From an uncultured Clostridium sp. (lineage in GTDB: Bacteria; Bacillota; Clostridia; TANB77; CAG-465), in assembly GCA_905204915.1 (NCBI GenBank), contig CAJLBR010000011.1, forward strand, positions 1 to 34,258: a stretch of DNA of 34,258 nucleotides, in the 5' to 3' direction. Numbering within the stretch: position 1 is the stretch's first letter; each line of letters opens with the position of its first letter. Shown in pieces: positions 15,827 through 23,403 of the stretch. Position numbers and translations under genes: made by a program. Below the pieces are notes generated by a model. That model searched no databases. It had not been told where the DNA came from and saw only the letters and a list, made by a program, of their open reading frames with translations.

Positions 15827-15865
15827 GTTACAAAAATATTACAATGCTGTTACTAAATTATTACA
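15827..15865 (-). promoter_or_regulatory. Two WalR-like direct repeats downstream of dnaA
   Basis: Read on the minus strand, 15827-15843 is TGTAAT, five bases, TGTAAC, which fits the WalR (YycF) consensus TGTWAH-N5-TGTWAH. A second copy at 15849-15865 reads TGTAAT, five bases, AGTAAC, with one mismatch. The two copies start 22 bases apart, about two helical turns. A site containing the same 17 bases lies before ftsA. The DNA is AT-rich and chance matches are possible. Confidence 0.3.
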
Positions 15866-15874
15866 CATATTTTT

Positions 15875-16053
15875 TTATCCACAACTAACTGTGGAAAAGT
15901 ATGTTAATAACTTGTGAATAACTTTTTTGAAATAAAATTTTCCACAGTAAACAAATATTCTGTGGAAAAATAAAACATGTTATCCACAACTTTATCAACA
16001 ACTGCACTTGCAGTATTAAACATATTTTGACATAGTTATCCACATTATTCACA
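15875..16053. other. oriC: DnaA box cluster of oriC between dnaA and dnaN
   Basis: Perfect TTATCCACA boxes lie at 15875-15883, 15980-15988 and 16036-16044 (plus strand). One-mismatch boxes lie at 15890-15898, 15913-15921 and 15961-15969 (minus strand) and at 15938-15946, 15992-16000 and 16045-16053 (plus strand). A further perfect box in minus orientation is at 16153-16161 just before the dnaN start, and single ones fall inside dnaN (16543-16551) and recF (18377-18385). This is the main half of the origin; the last two boxes abut and lead into the unwinding element. No gene is present in 15819-16180. Confidence 0.92.
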
Positions 16054-16057
16054 GTAC

Positions 16058-16111
16058 CTACTACTACTACTACTAAATTATATTAATATTAATTAATATA
16101 TATTTAATTAT
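16058..16111 (+). other. DnaA-trio and AT-rich DNA unwinding element
   Basis: Six uninterrupted CTA trinucleotides (16058-16075; complement 3'-GAT-5' repeats) start four bases after the tandem DnaA boxes 16036-16044 and 16045-16053. They run into 38 consecutive A/T bases ending at 16111. Box-box-short spacer-trio-AT tract is the arrangement of the Bacillus subtilis basal unwinding system, where DnaA assembles on single-stranded trios. This marks the probable site of first strand opening. Confidence 0.85.
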
Positions 16112-16180
16112 GCAAATGAGTTGAAAATCTATCACAGCAAAAATGTTGATAGTGTGGATAACTTTTACGGAGGAATTAAA

Positions 16181-17296
16181 ATGAATATAAAATGTAATTT
16201 AAAAGAATTAATAAATGGATTAAATATAGTATCAAAAACAACACCTACTAGAACAACAATGCCAATACTAGAAGGTGTATTAATAGAAGCGTATAATGGT
16301 AGAGTAAAACTTACTACAAATGATTTAGAGTTAGGTTGTGAACATAGCTTTGAATCTAATATTATTGAAGAAGGAAAAACAGTAGTAGAAACTAAAACAT
16401 TAAATGAAATTGTTAGAAGAATAGAAGATGAAGAAATTGAAATTAAAGTAGAAGATAATGTTTTTGTTATAAAATCTATAAATGGTATATTTAAACTTGC
16501 TGTTATGAATCCACTAGAATATCCAAAATTACCTGTGTTTAATGTGGATAACTCTATGGAAATAGAGCAAAAAGTATTTAAAGATATGGTAAGAAGAACA
16601 ATATTTTCTATAAGTAGTGATGAAAATAGACCTATATATAATGGAGCATTAATTAAAGTTGAAAATAATGTATTAACTATTGTAACTATAGATGGATTTA
16701 GATTATCACTAAGAAAATATTTAAGTGAATCTGGTATAAATGATTTTAAAGCTATAATTCCAGGAAGAACTTTAGCAGAAATATTAAAAATATTAACAGA
16801 AGATGATAGTATTATAAAAATAGGTGTTAATAAAAATCAAGCTTTATTTGAAATGGGAAATAGTGTAATTGTAAGTAGAATAATAGAAGGAGATTTCTTA
16901 AATTATAATTCTATAATTCCTGAAAACTATGAAACAAAAGTTAGAGTTAGAACAAAATCTTTATTAGATTCTTTTGAAAGAGTTGCTTTATTTGCTAAAG
17001 AAAACAAAGAAAAAGATAAAAAATCACCAGTAAAGATGAAAGTTGGAATAGATGGTATAACTTTAAGTTGTGTAAGTGAAACAGGTGATGCTAAAGAAGT
17101 TATTGATTCTGTAGTAGAAGGAAAAGAGATCGAGGTAGGATTCAATCCAAGATATGTAATTGAAGCTCTTAAAGCATTAGATGATCAAGAAATAAATATA
17201 GAGTTTACTAGCAGTATATCACCAGTTTTAATAAAACCAGTTGATAGCAATGAGTACATATATGTTGTTTTACCAATTAAATTAAAAAATGATTAA
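16181..17296 (+). CDS. dnaN: DNA polymerase III sliding clamp (beta subunit)
   Basis: 371 residues from the ATG at 16181, which has CGGAGGA seven bases upstream; an in-frame ATG 60 bases earlier has no such site and would overlap a DnaA box. The protein starts MNIKCNLKELINGL, carries NDLELGC and the ATIDG-like VTIDGFRL motif, and ends in the VYVVLPIKL-type strand (YVVLPIKL) typical of the clamp. Length matches the family (about 365-375). It forms the ring that tethers DNA polymerase. It follows the unwinding element directly and ends in a hairpin before recF. Confidence 0.97.
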   Translation: MNIKCNLKELINGLNIVSKTTPTRTTMPILEGVLIEAYNGRVKLTTNDLELGCEHSFESNIIEEGKTVVETKTLNEIVRRIEDEEIEIKVEDNVFVIKSINGIFKLAVMNPLEYPKLPVFNVDNSMEIEQKVFKDMVRRTIFSISSDENRPIYNGALIKVENNVLTIVTIDGFRLSLRKYLSESGINDFKAIIPGRTLAEILKILTEDDSIIKIGVNKNQALFEMGNSVIVSRIIEGDFLNYNSIIPENYETKVRVRTKSLLDSFERVALFAKENKEKDKKSPVKMKVGIDGITLSCVSETGDAKEVIDSVVEGKEIEVGFNPRYVIEALKALDDQEINIEFTSSISPVLIKPVDSNEYIYVVLPIKLKND

Positions 17297-17300
17297 TAAA

Positions 17301-17332
17301 TAAAAGTGGGAATAAGAATATTCTCACTTTTA
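17301..17332 (+). terminator. Hairpin terminator between dnaN and recF
   Basis: TAAAAGTGGGAA and TTCTCACTTTTA pair over 12 base pairs with one G-T pair and an 8-base loop. The T run is short, so partial termination is more likely than a full stop. recF starts 16 bases later. Confidence 0.6.
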
Positions 17333-17348
17333 AATTTGGAGAATGAAT

Positions 17349-18428
17349 ATGGTATTGAAAGAAATAGAACTTACAAATTTTAGAAATTATAAATCTCAAA
17401 AATTAGAATTTATAAATGGCATAAATTTATTCGTAGGTGATAATGCACAAGGTAAAACTAATATAATAGAATCTATTTACTTGTCAGCATTTGGAAAATC
17501 ATATAGAACAGTTAAGGATATGGAAATCATAAAATTTAATGAAGATTTTTGTAGAATAAATTCAAAATTCGTTAACAGCAGTGATAGTATAGAACAAAAC
17601 ATAGAAATATTTATAGATAAAAATAATAAAAAAAGTATAAAAAGAAATGATGTAAAGATATCTAGGTTATCTGATCATGTTGGTAATATACTGATAGTAA
17701 TTTTTTCACCAGATAGTTTAGACATTGTCAAAGGTGCTCCTGCTAAAAGGAGAGAATTTTTAGATATGATTTGTTGTCAATTATCAAAATCGTATTTAAT
17801 AATGCATCAAGAATATATGAAATGTTTAAAGCTAAAAAATAGTATGCTAAAAAAAGAAATAGTAGATAAAGATTATTTATTGATTCTAAATCAAAAAATG
17901 AGTGAGTATATAGAAAAAATAGTAAAATTTAGAGATCAAGTAATCGAAAAATTATTGAAAAAGGCAAAGGGAATACAAAGAGCGATTACTGAAGAAAAAG
18001 AAGATATAGAATTAGAGTACGTTACAGATTTTAAAAATCTAAGTAGTAATGAGATAAATAGAATTCTAGATAGGTATTTAGAAATAGAATTAATGAAGAA
18101 ATCTTCACTAAAAGGTATTCAAAGAGATGATATAAAGATAAAAATAAATAATCTAGAAGTGGATAAATTTGGTTCACAAGGTCAAAGTAGAACAGCATTA
18201 CTTACATTAAAACTTGCAAATTTTGAAGTATTGATTGATGAAAAAGATGATATTCCAATATTATTACTAGACGATATAATGTCTGAACTAGATGGTCATA
18301 GAATTTCATTTTTATTAAAGTATATAGAAAAATATCAAAGTATAATTACCACTACAGATTCTTCATTTGTGGAAAATGTGGATAATATAAAAATTTCAAA
18401 AGTTTTAAATGGAAGACTTGAAATTTAA
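17349..18428 (+). CDS. recF: DNA replication and repair protein RecF
   Basis: 359 residues. The ATG at 17349 is chosen because GGAG lies seven bases upstream; the ATG six bases earlier almost touches it. RecF is an SMC-like ATPase that loads RecA at gaps. Visible: LTNFRNY (9-15), Walker A GDNAQGKT (30-37), the IFSPDSLDIVKGAPAKRREFLD segment typical of RecF, the signature GSQGQSRT, and Walker B LLLDDIMSELD (D308, D309). The small S4-domain gene yaaA, which often lies between dnaN and recF in Firmicutes, is absent. Confidence 0.97.
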   Translation: MVLKEIELTNFRNYKSQKLEFINGINLFVGDNAQGKTNIIESIYLSAFGKSYRTVKDMEIIKFNEDFCRINSKFVNSSDSIEQNIEIFIDKNNKKSIKRNDVKISRLSDHVGNILIVIFSPDSLDIVKGAPAKRREFLDMICCQLSKSYLIMHQEYMKCLKLKNSMLKKEIVDKDYLLILNQKMSEYIEKIVKFRDQVIEKLLKKAKGIQRAITEEKEDIELEYVTDFKNLSSNEINRILDRYLEIELMKKSSLKGIQRDDIKIKINNLEVDKFGSQGQSRTALLTLKLANFEVLIDEKDDIPILLLDDIMSELDGHRISFLLKYIEKYQSIITTTDSSFVENVDNIKISKVLNGRLEI

Positions 18429-18487
18429 GTCAATGTTATGATATAAATATAAAAGACTAAAAATATTTTTTGAAAAGAGGTAAGAAT

Positions 18488-20404
18488 ATGGCAAAATATG
18501 ATGAGAATCAAATACAGGTATTAGAAGGATTAGAAGCAGTAAGAAAAAGACCTGGTATGTATATAGGAAGTGTATCTGAAAGAGGATTACATCATTTAGT
18601 ATATGAAATAGTTGATAACTGTGTTGATGAAGCATTGGCTGGTTATTGTAACGAAATAAATATAGAAATATTACCAGATAATATAGTATCTGTAAAGGAT
18701 AACGGAAGAGGTGTTCCTCTAGGAATACATCCTAAAATGGGAATTCCTGCAGTTGAAGTTGTTTATACTATATTGCACGCTGGTGGTAAATTTGGCGGCG
18801 GAGGATACAAAGTATCTGGTGGTCTTCATGGTGTTGGTGCTTCAGTTGTTAATGCTTTATCTGAAAGTATGACAGTACAAGTATCAAATGGTGAAGGATT
18901 ATATGAAATTTCTTTTAAAAGAGGAAAAGTTGTAGAAAAACTACATCAAATTAAGGACAAGGCTCCAGCTGGAACAAAAGTTATATTTAAAGCAGATTCA
19001 GAAATTTTTGAAACAACTGTATATAATTTGGATACTTTGATACAAAGATTAAGAGAAATAGCGTTCTTAAATAAAGGTTTAAAGATTACTCTTTGGGATA
19101 AAAGAGAAGAAGGAACAGAAATGCAAACTTTCCACTATGAAGGAGGTCTTAAATCTTTCGTAGAATTCTTAGATAAATCTAAAGAGCCAATAAATAAAGA
19201 TGTTATTTATTTTGAAGCAGATCAAAATGACGTTCAAGTAGAAATAGCATTTCAGTATACTACTGCTTATTCAGAAAATATATTATCTTTCGTAAATAAC
19301 ATACATACTGGAGAAGGCGGAACTCATGTTGATGGATTTAAGAGAGGACTTACTAAAGCATTTAATGATTATGCAAGAAAGTTTAACATATTAAAAGAAA
19401 AAGATAATAATCTTCAAGGTGAGGATATAAGAGAAGGTATAACTGCAATAGTAAGTGTTAGAGTTTTAGAACCTCAATTTGAAGGACAAACTAAAACTAA
19501 ATTAGGAAATAGTGAAGTAACAGGTATTGTTAATAGTGTAATGTTAAGTAAGGTTTCTACATTCTTGGAAGAAAACCCTAACGTTGCCAAAGCAATATTA
19601 GAAAAGACTTTAAGTGCATCTAGAGCTAGAGAAGCTGCTAGAAAGGCAAGAGAATTAGTAAGAAGAAAATCTGCTTTAGAGTCAACTACATTACCAGGAA
19701 AATTAGCTGACTGTCAAGAAAAAGATGCTAGTAAATGCGAAATATATATCGTCGAGGGAGATTCTGCAGGTGGTAGTGCAAAACAAGGTAGAGATAGAAA
19801 GTTTCAAGCTATATTACCACTTTGGGGAAAAATGATAAATGTTGAAAAAACAAGAGCTGACAAGATTTATAATAATGAAAAATTATCTCCAGTAATTGTT
19901 GCTTTAGGAGCAGGAATAGGAAATGAATTTAATATTGAAAAATTAAGATATCATAAAATTATAATGATGGCCGATGCCGATGTCGACGGTGCACATATTA
20001 GAACTTTGTTATTAACATTTTTCTTTAGATATATGAGACCTTTGATTGAAAATGGTATGGTATATGCAGCTCAACCACCTTTATTTAAAATTGCTAAAAA
20101 AGGTATGGAAGATGTATATTGTTATAATGAAGAAGACTTAGATGTTAAATTAAAAGAGATAGAAGAAAAAGGAATTTCAAGAGATTCTCTAAACATTCAA
20201 AGATACAAAGGTCTTGGTGAAATGGACTCTGAACAACTTTGGGAAACTACTATGAATCCAGAAAAGAGAACTCTAGTACAAATAACTTTAGAAGATGCTG
20301 TTAAAGCTGATGAGATATTTACTGTACTTATGGGTGAAAATGTTGAACCAAGAAGAGAATTCATTGAACAAAATGCAAAATACGTTACAAATCTAGATAT
20401 ATAA
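18488..20404 (+). CDS. gyrB: DNA gyrase subunit B
   Basis: 638 residues from the ATG at 18488 (AGAGGT six bases upstream). The N-terminal GHKL ATPase has VDNCVDEALAGY (around 42-53) and GGLHGVGASVVNALS (about 111-125). The TOPRIM domain has EGDSAGGSAKQGRDR (E423 onward) and DADVDG (D496, D498, D500). The C terminus keeps QRYKGLGEMD. One feature stands out: the PLxGK motif has tryptophan (W446), the position of lysine 447 in E. coli GyrB. gyrA does not follow; a terminator and the infC operon do. Confidence 0.97.
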   Translation: MAKYDENQIQVLEGLEAVRKRPGMYIGSVSERGLHHLVYEIVDNCVDEALAGYCNEINIEILPDNIVSVKDNGRGVPLGIHPKMGIPAVEVVYTILHAGGKFGGGGYKVSGGLHGVGASVVNALSESMTVQVSNGEGLYEISFKRGKVVEKLHQIKDKAPAGTKVIFKADSEIFETTVYNLDTLIQRLREIAFLNKGLKITLWDKREEGTEMQTFHYEGGLKSFVEFLDKSKEPINKDVIYFEADQNDVQVEIAFQYTTAYSENILSFVNNIHTGEGGTHVDGFKRGLTKAFNDYARKFNILKEKDNNLQGEDIREGITAIVSVRVLEPQFEGQTKTKLGNSEVTGIVNSVMLSKVSTFLEENPNVAKAILEKTLSASRAREAARKARELVRRKSALESTTLPGKLADCQEKDASKCEIYIVEGDSAGGSAKQGRDRKFQAILPLWGKMINVEKTRADKIYNNEKLSPVIVALGAGIGNEFNIEKLRYHKIIMMADADVDGAHIRTLLLTFFFRYMRPLIENGMVYAAQPPLFKIAKKGMEDVYCYNEEDLDVKLKEIEEKGISRDSLNIQRYKGLGEMDSEQLWETTMNPEKRTLVQITLEDAVKADEIFTVLMGENVEPRREFIEQNAKYVTNLDI

Positions 20405-20420
20405 TTTGGTTTAAAATAAA

Positions 20421-20466
20421 TGAGCTACAATTGTTAAATAATGTTTAACAAAGTAGCTCACTTTTT
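20421..20466 (+). terminator. Terminator of gyrB
   Basis: TGAGCTAC (20421-20428) pairs with GTAGCTCA (20453-20460), and inside it TTGTTAAA pairs with TTTAACAA, giving a long two-part hairpin followed by CTTTTT. It ends the gyrB transcript 30 bases before the infC promoter. Confidence 0.85.
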
Positions 20467-20495
20467 AATATTTTTCTAATTATTTAATATTTTTC

Positions 20496-20524
20496 TTGAC
20501 TTTTAAATAAAAATTATGTATAAT
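20496..20524 (+). promoter_or_regulatory. Promoter of the infC-rpmI-rplT operon
   Basis: TTGACT (20496-20501) and a perfect TATAAT (20519-20524) with a 17-base spacer. Transcription should start near 20531, leaving a leader of about 170 bases before infC. Confidence 0.85.
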
Positions 20525-20530
20525 AATATT

Positions 20531-20672
20531 TGTAAAGTAGAGGAAATCTTCTCACCTTACAAGTTCTTGTCTTAGTAAGGTTATACAAATTAATAAATTG
20601 TTATCCATATAATTGGATTGTTTTAAGTTGTATTTTTGAGAAGGTTGCCCGTTACAAGAGCAATCTTTTTTT
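20531..20672 (+). promoter_or_regulatory. infC leader with transcription attenuator (L20-leader type)
   Basis: The leader folds into a small hairpin (GAGGA/TTCTC, 20540-20553), a second (CCTTAC/GTAAGG, 20555-20580) and an intrinsic terminator AAGGTTGC/GCAATCTT (20641-20667, one G-T pair) with seven T residues ending at 20672. GATTG at 20616-20620 can pair with CAATC (20661-20665) of the terminator's 3' arm, a possible antiterminator. In Bacillus subtilis the leader of this operon is attenuated by ribosomal protein L20, encoded here by rplT; the same feedback is inferred, not shown. Confidence 0.75.
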
Positions 20673-20699
20673 ATGTATTTTTGTATGGAGGTGTTTAAT

Positions 20700-21209
20700 A
20701 TAAAACAAGATTTTTTAGTTAATAGTGAAATTAGATTTCCACAGGTTCAAGTTATCACTGAGGAAGGAGAAAAATTAGGTATAATGCCAACTTCTAAAGC
20801 TATATCTTTAGCGGAGGAAAAAGGATTAGATTTAGTTTTAGTATCTCCAAATGCTTCAAATCCTGTATGTAAACTACTAGATTATAGTAAGTTTAAATTT
20901 GAAATGAACAAGAAGGCAAAAGAAGCAAAGAAAAAACAGAAAGTTATTGAAATAAAGGAAGTAAGATTATCACCAAATATTGACAAACATGACTTAGAAG
21001 TTAAAGCGAAAAATGCCAATAAATTTATTGCATCTGGAAATAAAGTAAAAGTTGCAATGAGATTTAGAGGTCGTGAGTTAAACTTTATAAAACAAGGAAA
21101 AGAGATAATGTTACAATTTATAGAAATGCTTGATAATGTACAAGTTGATAAAGAACCAAAAATGGAAGGTAAAAATCTTACAACATTTTTATCACCTAAA
21201 CAAAAATAA
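20700..21209 (+). CDS. infC: Translation initiation factor IF-3
   Basis: 169 residues if translation starts at the ATA codon at 20700-20702, the first codon with a good site: GGAGGTG (20687-20693) lies exactly six bases upstream. The only upstream in-frame ATGs are in the terminator's T tail (20673) or overlap that site (20685). The protein then begins with KQDFLVNSEIRF, the normal IF-3 start. Conserved SPNASNPVCKLLDYSKFKFE and the C-terminal domain with IKEVRLSPNIDKHD and FRGRE follow. infC commonly uses a rare start codon for feedback by IF-3 itself. The operon continues with rpmI and rplT. Confidence 0.95.
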   Translation: MKQDFLVNSEIRFPQVQVITEEGEKLGIMPTSKAISLAEEKGLDLVLVSPNASNPVCKLLDYSKFKFEMNKKAKEAKKKQKVIEIKEVRLSPNIDKHDLEVKAKNANKFIASGNKVKVAMRFRGRELNFIKQGKEIMLQFIEMLDNVQVDKEPKMEGKNLTTFLSPKQK

Positions 21210-21236
21210 TTAAACTTTTAGAGAGGAGAGAGTATA

Positions 21237-21434
21237 ATGCCAAAAATAAAAACACATAGCTCAACAAAAAAGAGAGTTTCAGTTACAGGTTCAGGAAAGT
21301 ATAAAAAGAACGTAGCTAATAGAGCTCACAAATTAACAGGAAAAGATTCTAGAAGAAAAAGATCTTTAAGACAATCATCATATGTAGATAGTGCAAACAA
21401 GAGCGCTATGAAAAAATTATTACCATATGACTAA
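21237..21434 (+). CDS. rpmI: 50S ribosomal protein L35
   Basis: 65 residues, basic, full length. MPKIKTHSSTKKRVSVTGSG and the RAHKLTGKDSRRKRSLR motif identify L35. The ATG has GAGGAGAG upstream. It lies 27 bases after infC and 27 before rplT, the invariant order of this operon. Confidence 0.97.
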   Translation: MPKIKTHSSTKKRVSVTGSGKYKKNVANRAHKLTGKDSRRKRSLRQSSYVDSANKSAMKKLLPYD

Positions 21435-21461
21435 TAAAATTATGAAGGGAGAGAAAATAAA

Positions 21462-21809
21462 ATGGCAAGAGTAAAAGGAGCTGTTACTACAAGAGCTAGA
21501 CATAAAAAAGTTCTAAAAAGAGCAAAAGGATATTTTGGAGCAAAATCAGTAAGATTCAGAATGGCTAACCAAGCTGTTATGAAATCTCAAATGTATGCAT
21601 ATATTGGAAGAAAGCAAAAGAAAAGAAATTTCAGACAATTATGGATTGCAAGAATTAATGCTGCTGCAAGACTTAACTCAACAACTTATAGTAAATTAAT
21701 GTCAGCTTTAAAGAAAGCTAATGTAACAATAAACAGAAAAATGTTAGCTGAAATGGCTGTAAATGATCCAGAAGGATTTAAAGCACTAGTTGAAAAAGTA
21801 ACAAAATAA
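21462..21809 (+). CDS. rplT: 50S ribosomal protein L20
   Basis: 115 residues, the usual length for L20. It begins MARVKGAVTTRARHKKVLK and carries the AKGYFGAKS and RDFRQLWI-type (RNFRQLWIARINAA) motifs. L20 binds 23S rRNA early in 50S assembly and, in Bacillus, binds the infC leader to cause premature termination; the leader at 20531-20672 suits that. No terminator follows before efp 30 bases downstream, so efp may be co-transcribed. Confidence 0.97.
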   Translation: MARVKGAVTTRARHKKVLKRAKGYFGAKSVRFRMANQAVMKSQMYAYIGRKQKKRNFRQLWIARINAAARLNSTTYSKLMSALKKANVTINRKMLAEMAVNDPEGFKALVEKVTK

Positions 21810-21839
21810 TTATATTTAAATATTTAAAGGAGAAATAAT

Positions 21840-22397
21840 ATGGTTTTAGCAGGAGATTTTAGAAATGGTGTAACATTTGAAATGGAAGGTTCTGTATATA
21901 GAGTAGTTGAATTTTTACATGTAAAACCAGGTAAAGGTGCAGCTTTCGTAAGAACTAAATTAAAGAATGTTATAACAGGAAACACTTTAGAAAAAACTTT
22001 TAATCCATCAGAAAAATTCGAAGAAGCACAAATTACAATTCAAGAAATGCAATATTTGTATAATGATGGAGAAAACTATACATTTATGGATACAACAAGT
22101 TATGAACAAGTTGAACTTTCAAAAGAACAAATTGAAGATACACTTCCATACTTGAAAGATAACATGAATGTAAAAGTTCTATCTTATAAAGGAAATGTAT
22201 TTGGTGTAGAACCTCCTACATTTGTAGAACTTGAAGTAACATACACTGAACCAGGAATTAAAGGTGCAACAGCTACTGGTACAACAAAACCTTGTACAGT
22301 AGAAACAGGTGCAAACTTTAATGTTCCAGTTTTTGTTGAAATCGGTGATAAAATAAGAATTGATACAAGAACAGGTTCTTATATGGAAAGAGTATAA
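21840..22397 (+). CDS. efp: Elongation factor P
   Basis: 185 residues in three beta-barrel domains. EF-P relieves ribosome stalling at polyproline. The tip loop HVKPGKGAAF carries K32, the residue that Bacillus modifies with 5-aminopentanol. The C terminus IRIDTRTGSYMERV is the family signature. AAAGGAG precedes the ATG. It is placed behind rplT and ends at a strong terminator. Confidence 0.97.
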   Translation: MVLAGDFRNGVTFEMEGSVYRVVEFLHVKPGKGAAFVRTKLKNVITGNTLEKTFNPSEKFEEAQITIQEMQYLYNDGENYTFMDTTSYEQVELSKEQIEDTLPYLKDNMNVKVLSYKGNVFGVEPPTFVELEVTYTEPGIKGATATGTTKPCTVETGANFNVPVFVEIGDKIRIDTRTGSYMERV

Positions 22398-22407
22398 TAA
22401 AATAGAA

Positions 22408-22438
22408 AATGAGGTAGCAATAGTTACCTTATTTTTTT
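22408..22438 (+). terminator. Terminator of efp
   Basis: AATGAGGTAGC (22408-22418) and GTTACCTTATT (22423-22433) form an 11-base-pair stem with two G-T pairs and an AATA loop, followed by T residues. Confidence 0.85.
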
Positions 22439-22474
22439 ATTTAAATATAATATATGAAAATATAATAAGTATGA

Positions 22475-22501
22475 TAAAAGGGAGCAATGCGCTCCCTTTT
22501 A
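22475..22501 (-). terminator. Terminator of the orphan repeat protein gene
   Basis: AAAAGGGAGC (22476-22485) and GCTCCCTTTT (22491-22500) form a perfect 10-base-pair stem with a 5-base loop. It is symmetrical and lies immediately past the minus-strand gene's stop codon; the GC-rich stem is unusual for this window. Confidence 0.8.
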
Positions 22502-23263
22502 TTACATAAATGGATTTGTGTTTTTTAACTTTAAATTAGGATAACAGATCCTTATCGCTTTTTGAGGTGAATTGTCAAAAAACTTACCAAGTAGACCCCC
22601 AAGATTATTTTTGTAGAATATGGATGCCGAAAGTTTGGATGCAATTTCATCTTCACTTTTCCAATTAAGTTTTTTTAATAGCCATTCAACAGCTTCTTTA
22701 GCTTTTTTGTCGTCCCATTTGCTTACTTTAAAAAGTTGCCACTCTTTGATTTCGGCAGGTATTACTGGTTTGATAAGCGGGTAAAGGCCACCAGCATAAA
22801 TAAGTGCTTTTGAACCTTTGTATTTCTCTTGAAAAAGTCTTGCAGATAACCGTTTAATATCATTCATATTTGTCAAGTCTATATTTTCGAGTTTAGCAAC
22901 GTATCTTACGTACTTATTTCTAATATTTATATCCTCCCATATTTTTGGCGAGGCTTTTTTTACTTCCCATTCGTTTATTTCAAATTCAGGGAAACAATAC
23001 ATAAGAAGTTTGTAAAGTTTGCAGTCGAAAAATTTCCGTACACCTCCTAACTGATATGATGATAGTAAATTGTCATCTACTGTAAGTATTTCTTCTCTTG
23101 TTAATTTAAGATCATTAAGCAGTAGATGTCTTACAAGAATTTTGCATGTTTTCTGATCAAGGTAATTGTTTGGAAATTTTTTCAGTTCAATTCCTTCTTG
23201 AACAATTCTCCATACTTCGATCGGATCCATTAAATTCCATTTTCTTGACACAGTATTTGACAT
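22502..23263 (-). CDS. Repeat-built orphan protein, possibly DUF4046-like
   Basis: 253 residues, no signal peptide or membrane helix. After a short N-terminal segment (about 1-37), three units of roughly 60-70 residues can be aligned by eye: about 38-101, 112-176 and 186-250. Each has a helical start, a basic-acidic middle, an LS-x-x-x-F-like turn followed by Gly (LGGVRKFF, YKGSKALI, LGGLLGKFF), and a proline near the end (CFPE, VIPA, CYPN) followed by K/E-W or similar. I recall similar repeats in Bacillus proteins labelled DUF4046, function unknown; this is from memory. It is visibly richer in G+C than its neighbours and runs against the direction of this arm, suggesting later acquisition. 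AAGGAAGG precedes the ATG. Confidence 0.6.
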   Translation of the reverse strand: MSNTVSRKWNLMDPIEVWRIVQEGIELKKFPNNYLDQKTCKILVRHLLLNDLKLTREEILTVDDNLLSSYQLGGVRKFFDCKLYKLLMYCFPEFEINEWEVKKASPKIWEDINIRNKYVRYVAKLENIDLTNMNDIKRLSARLFQEKYKGSKALIYAGGLYPLIKPVIPAEIKEWQLFKVSKWDDKKAKEAVEWLLKKLNWKSEDEIASKLSASIFYKNNLGGLLGKFFDNSPQKAIRICYPNLKLKNTNPFM

Positions 23264-23352
23264 TTGTATAACCTTCCTTTTATTAAATTAGAATAATTTA
23301 TAAATTCTAGTACAAATTATAACATAATTTGACATAAAAATCAAATTTGCAG

Positions 23353-23380
23353 TTGACAAAGTAAAAAAAGATAGTATAAT
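23353..23380 (+). promoter_or_regulatory. Consensus promoter of miaB
   Basis: TTGACA (23353-23358) and TATAAT (23375-23380), both perfect, with a 16-base spacer. The start codon is 23 bases downstream of the -10. Confidence 0.85.
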
Positions 23381-23403
23381 ATAAACGTTATAGGAGTAAA
23401 ATT

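Noticed and set aside
16058..16075. CTA repeat as a simple microsatellite
   Set aside because: Its exact place between tandem DnaA boxes and an A/T tract matches the DnaA-trio, which explains it.
20673..20699. infC starting at ATG 20673 or 20685
   Set aside because: The first lies in the T tail of the leader terminator and the second overlaps the GGAGGTG site. The added residues are not part of IF-3.
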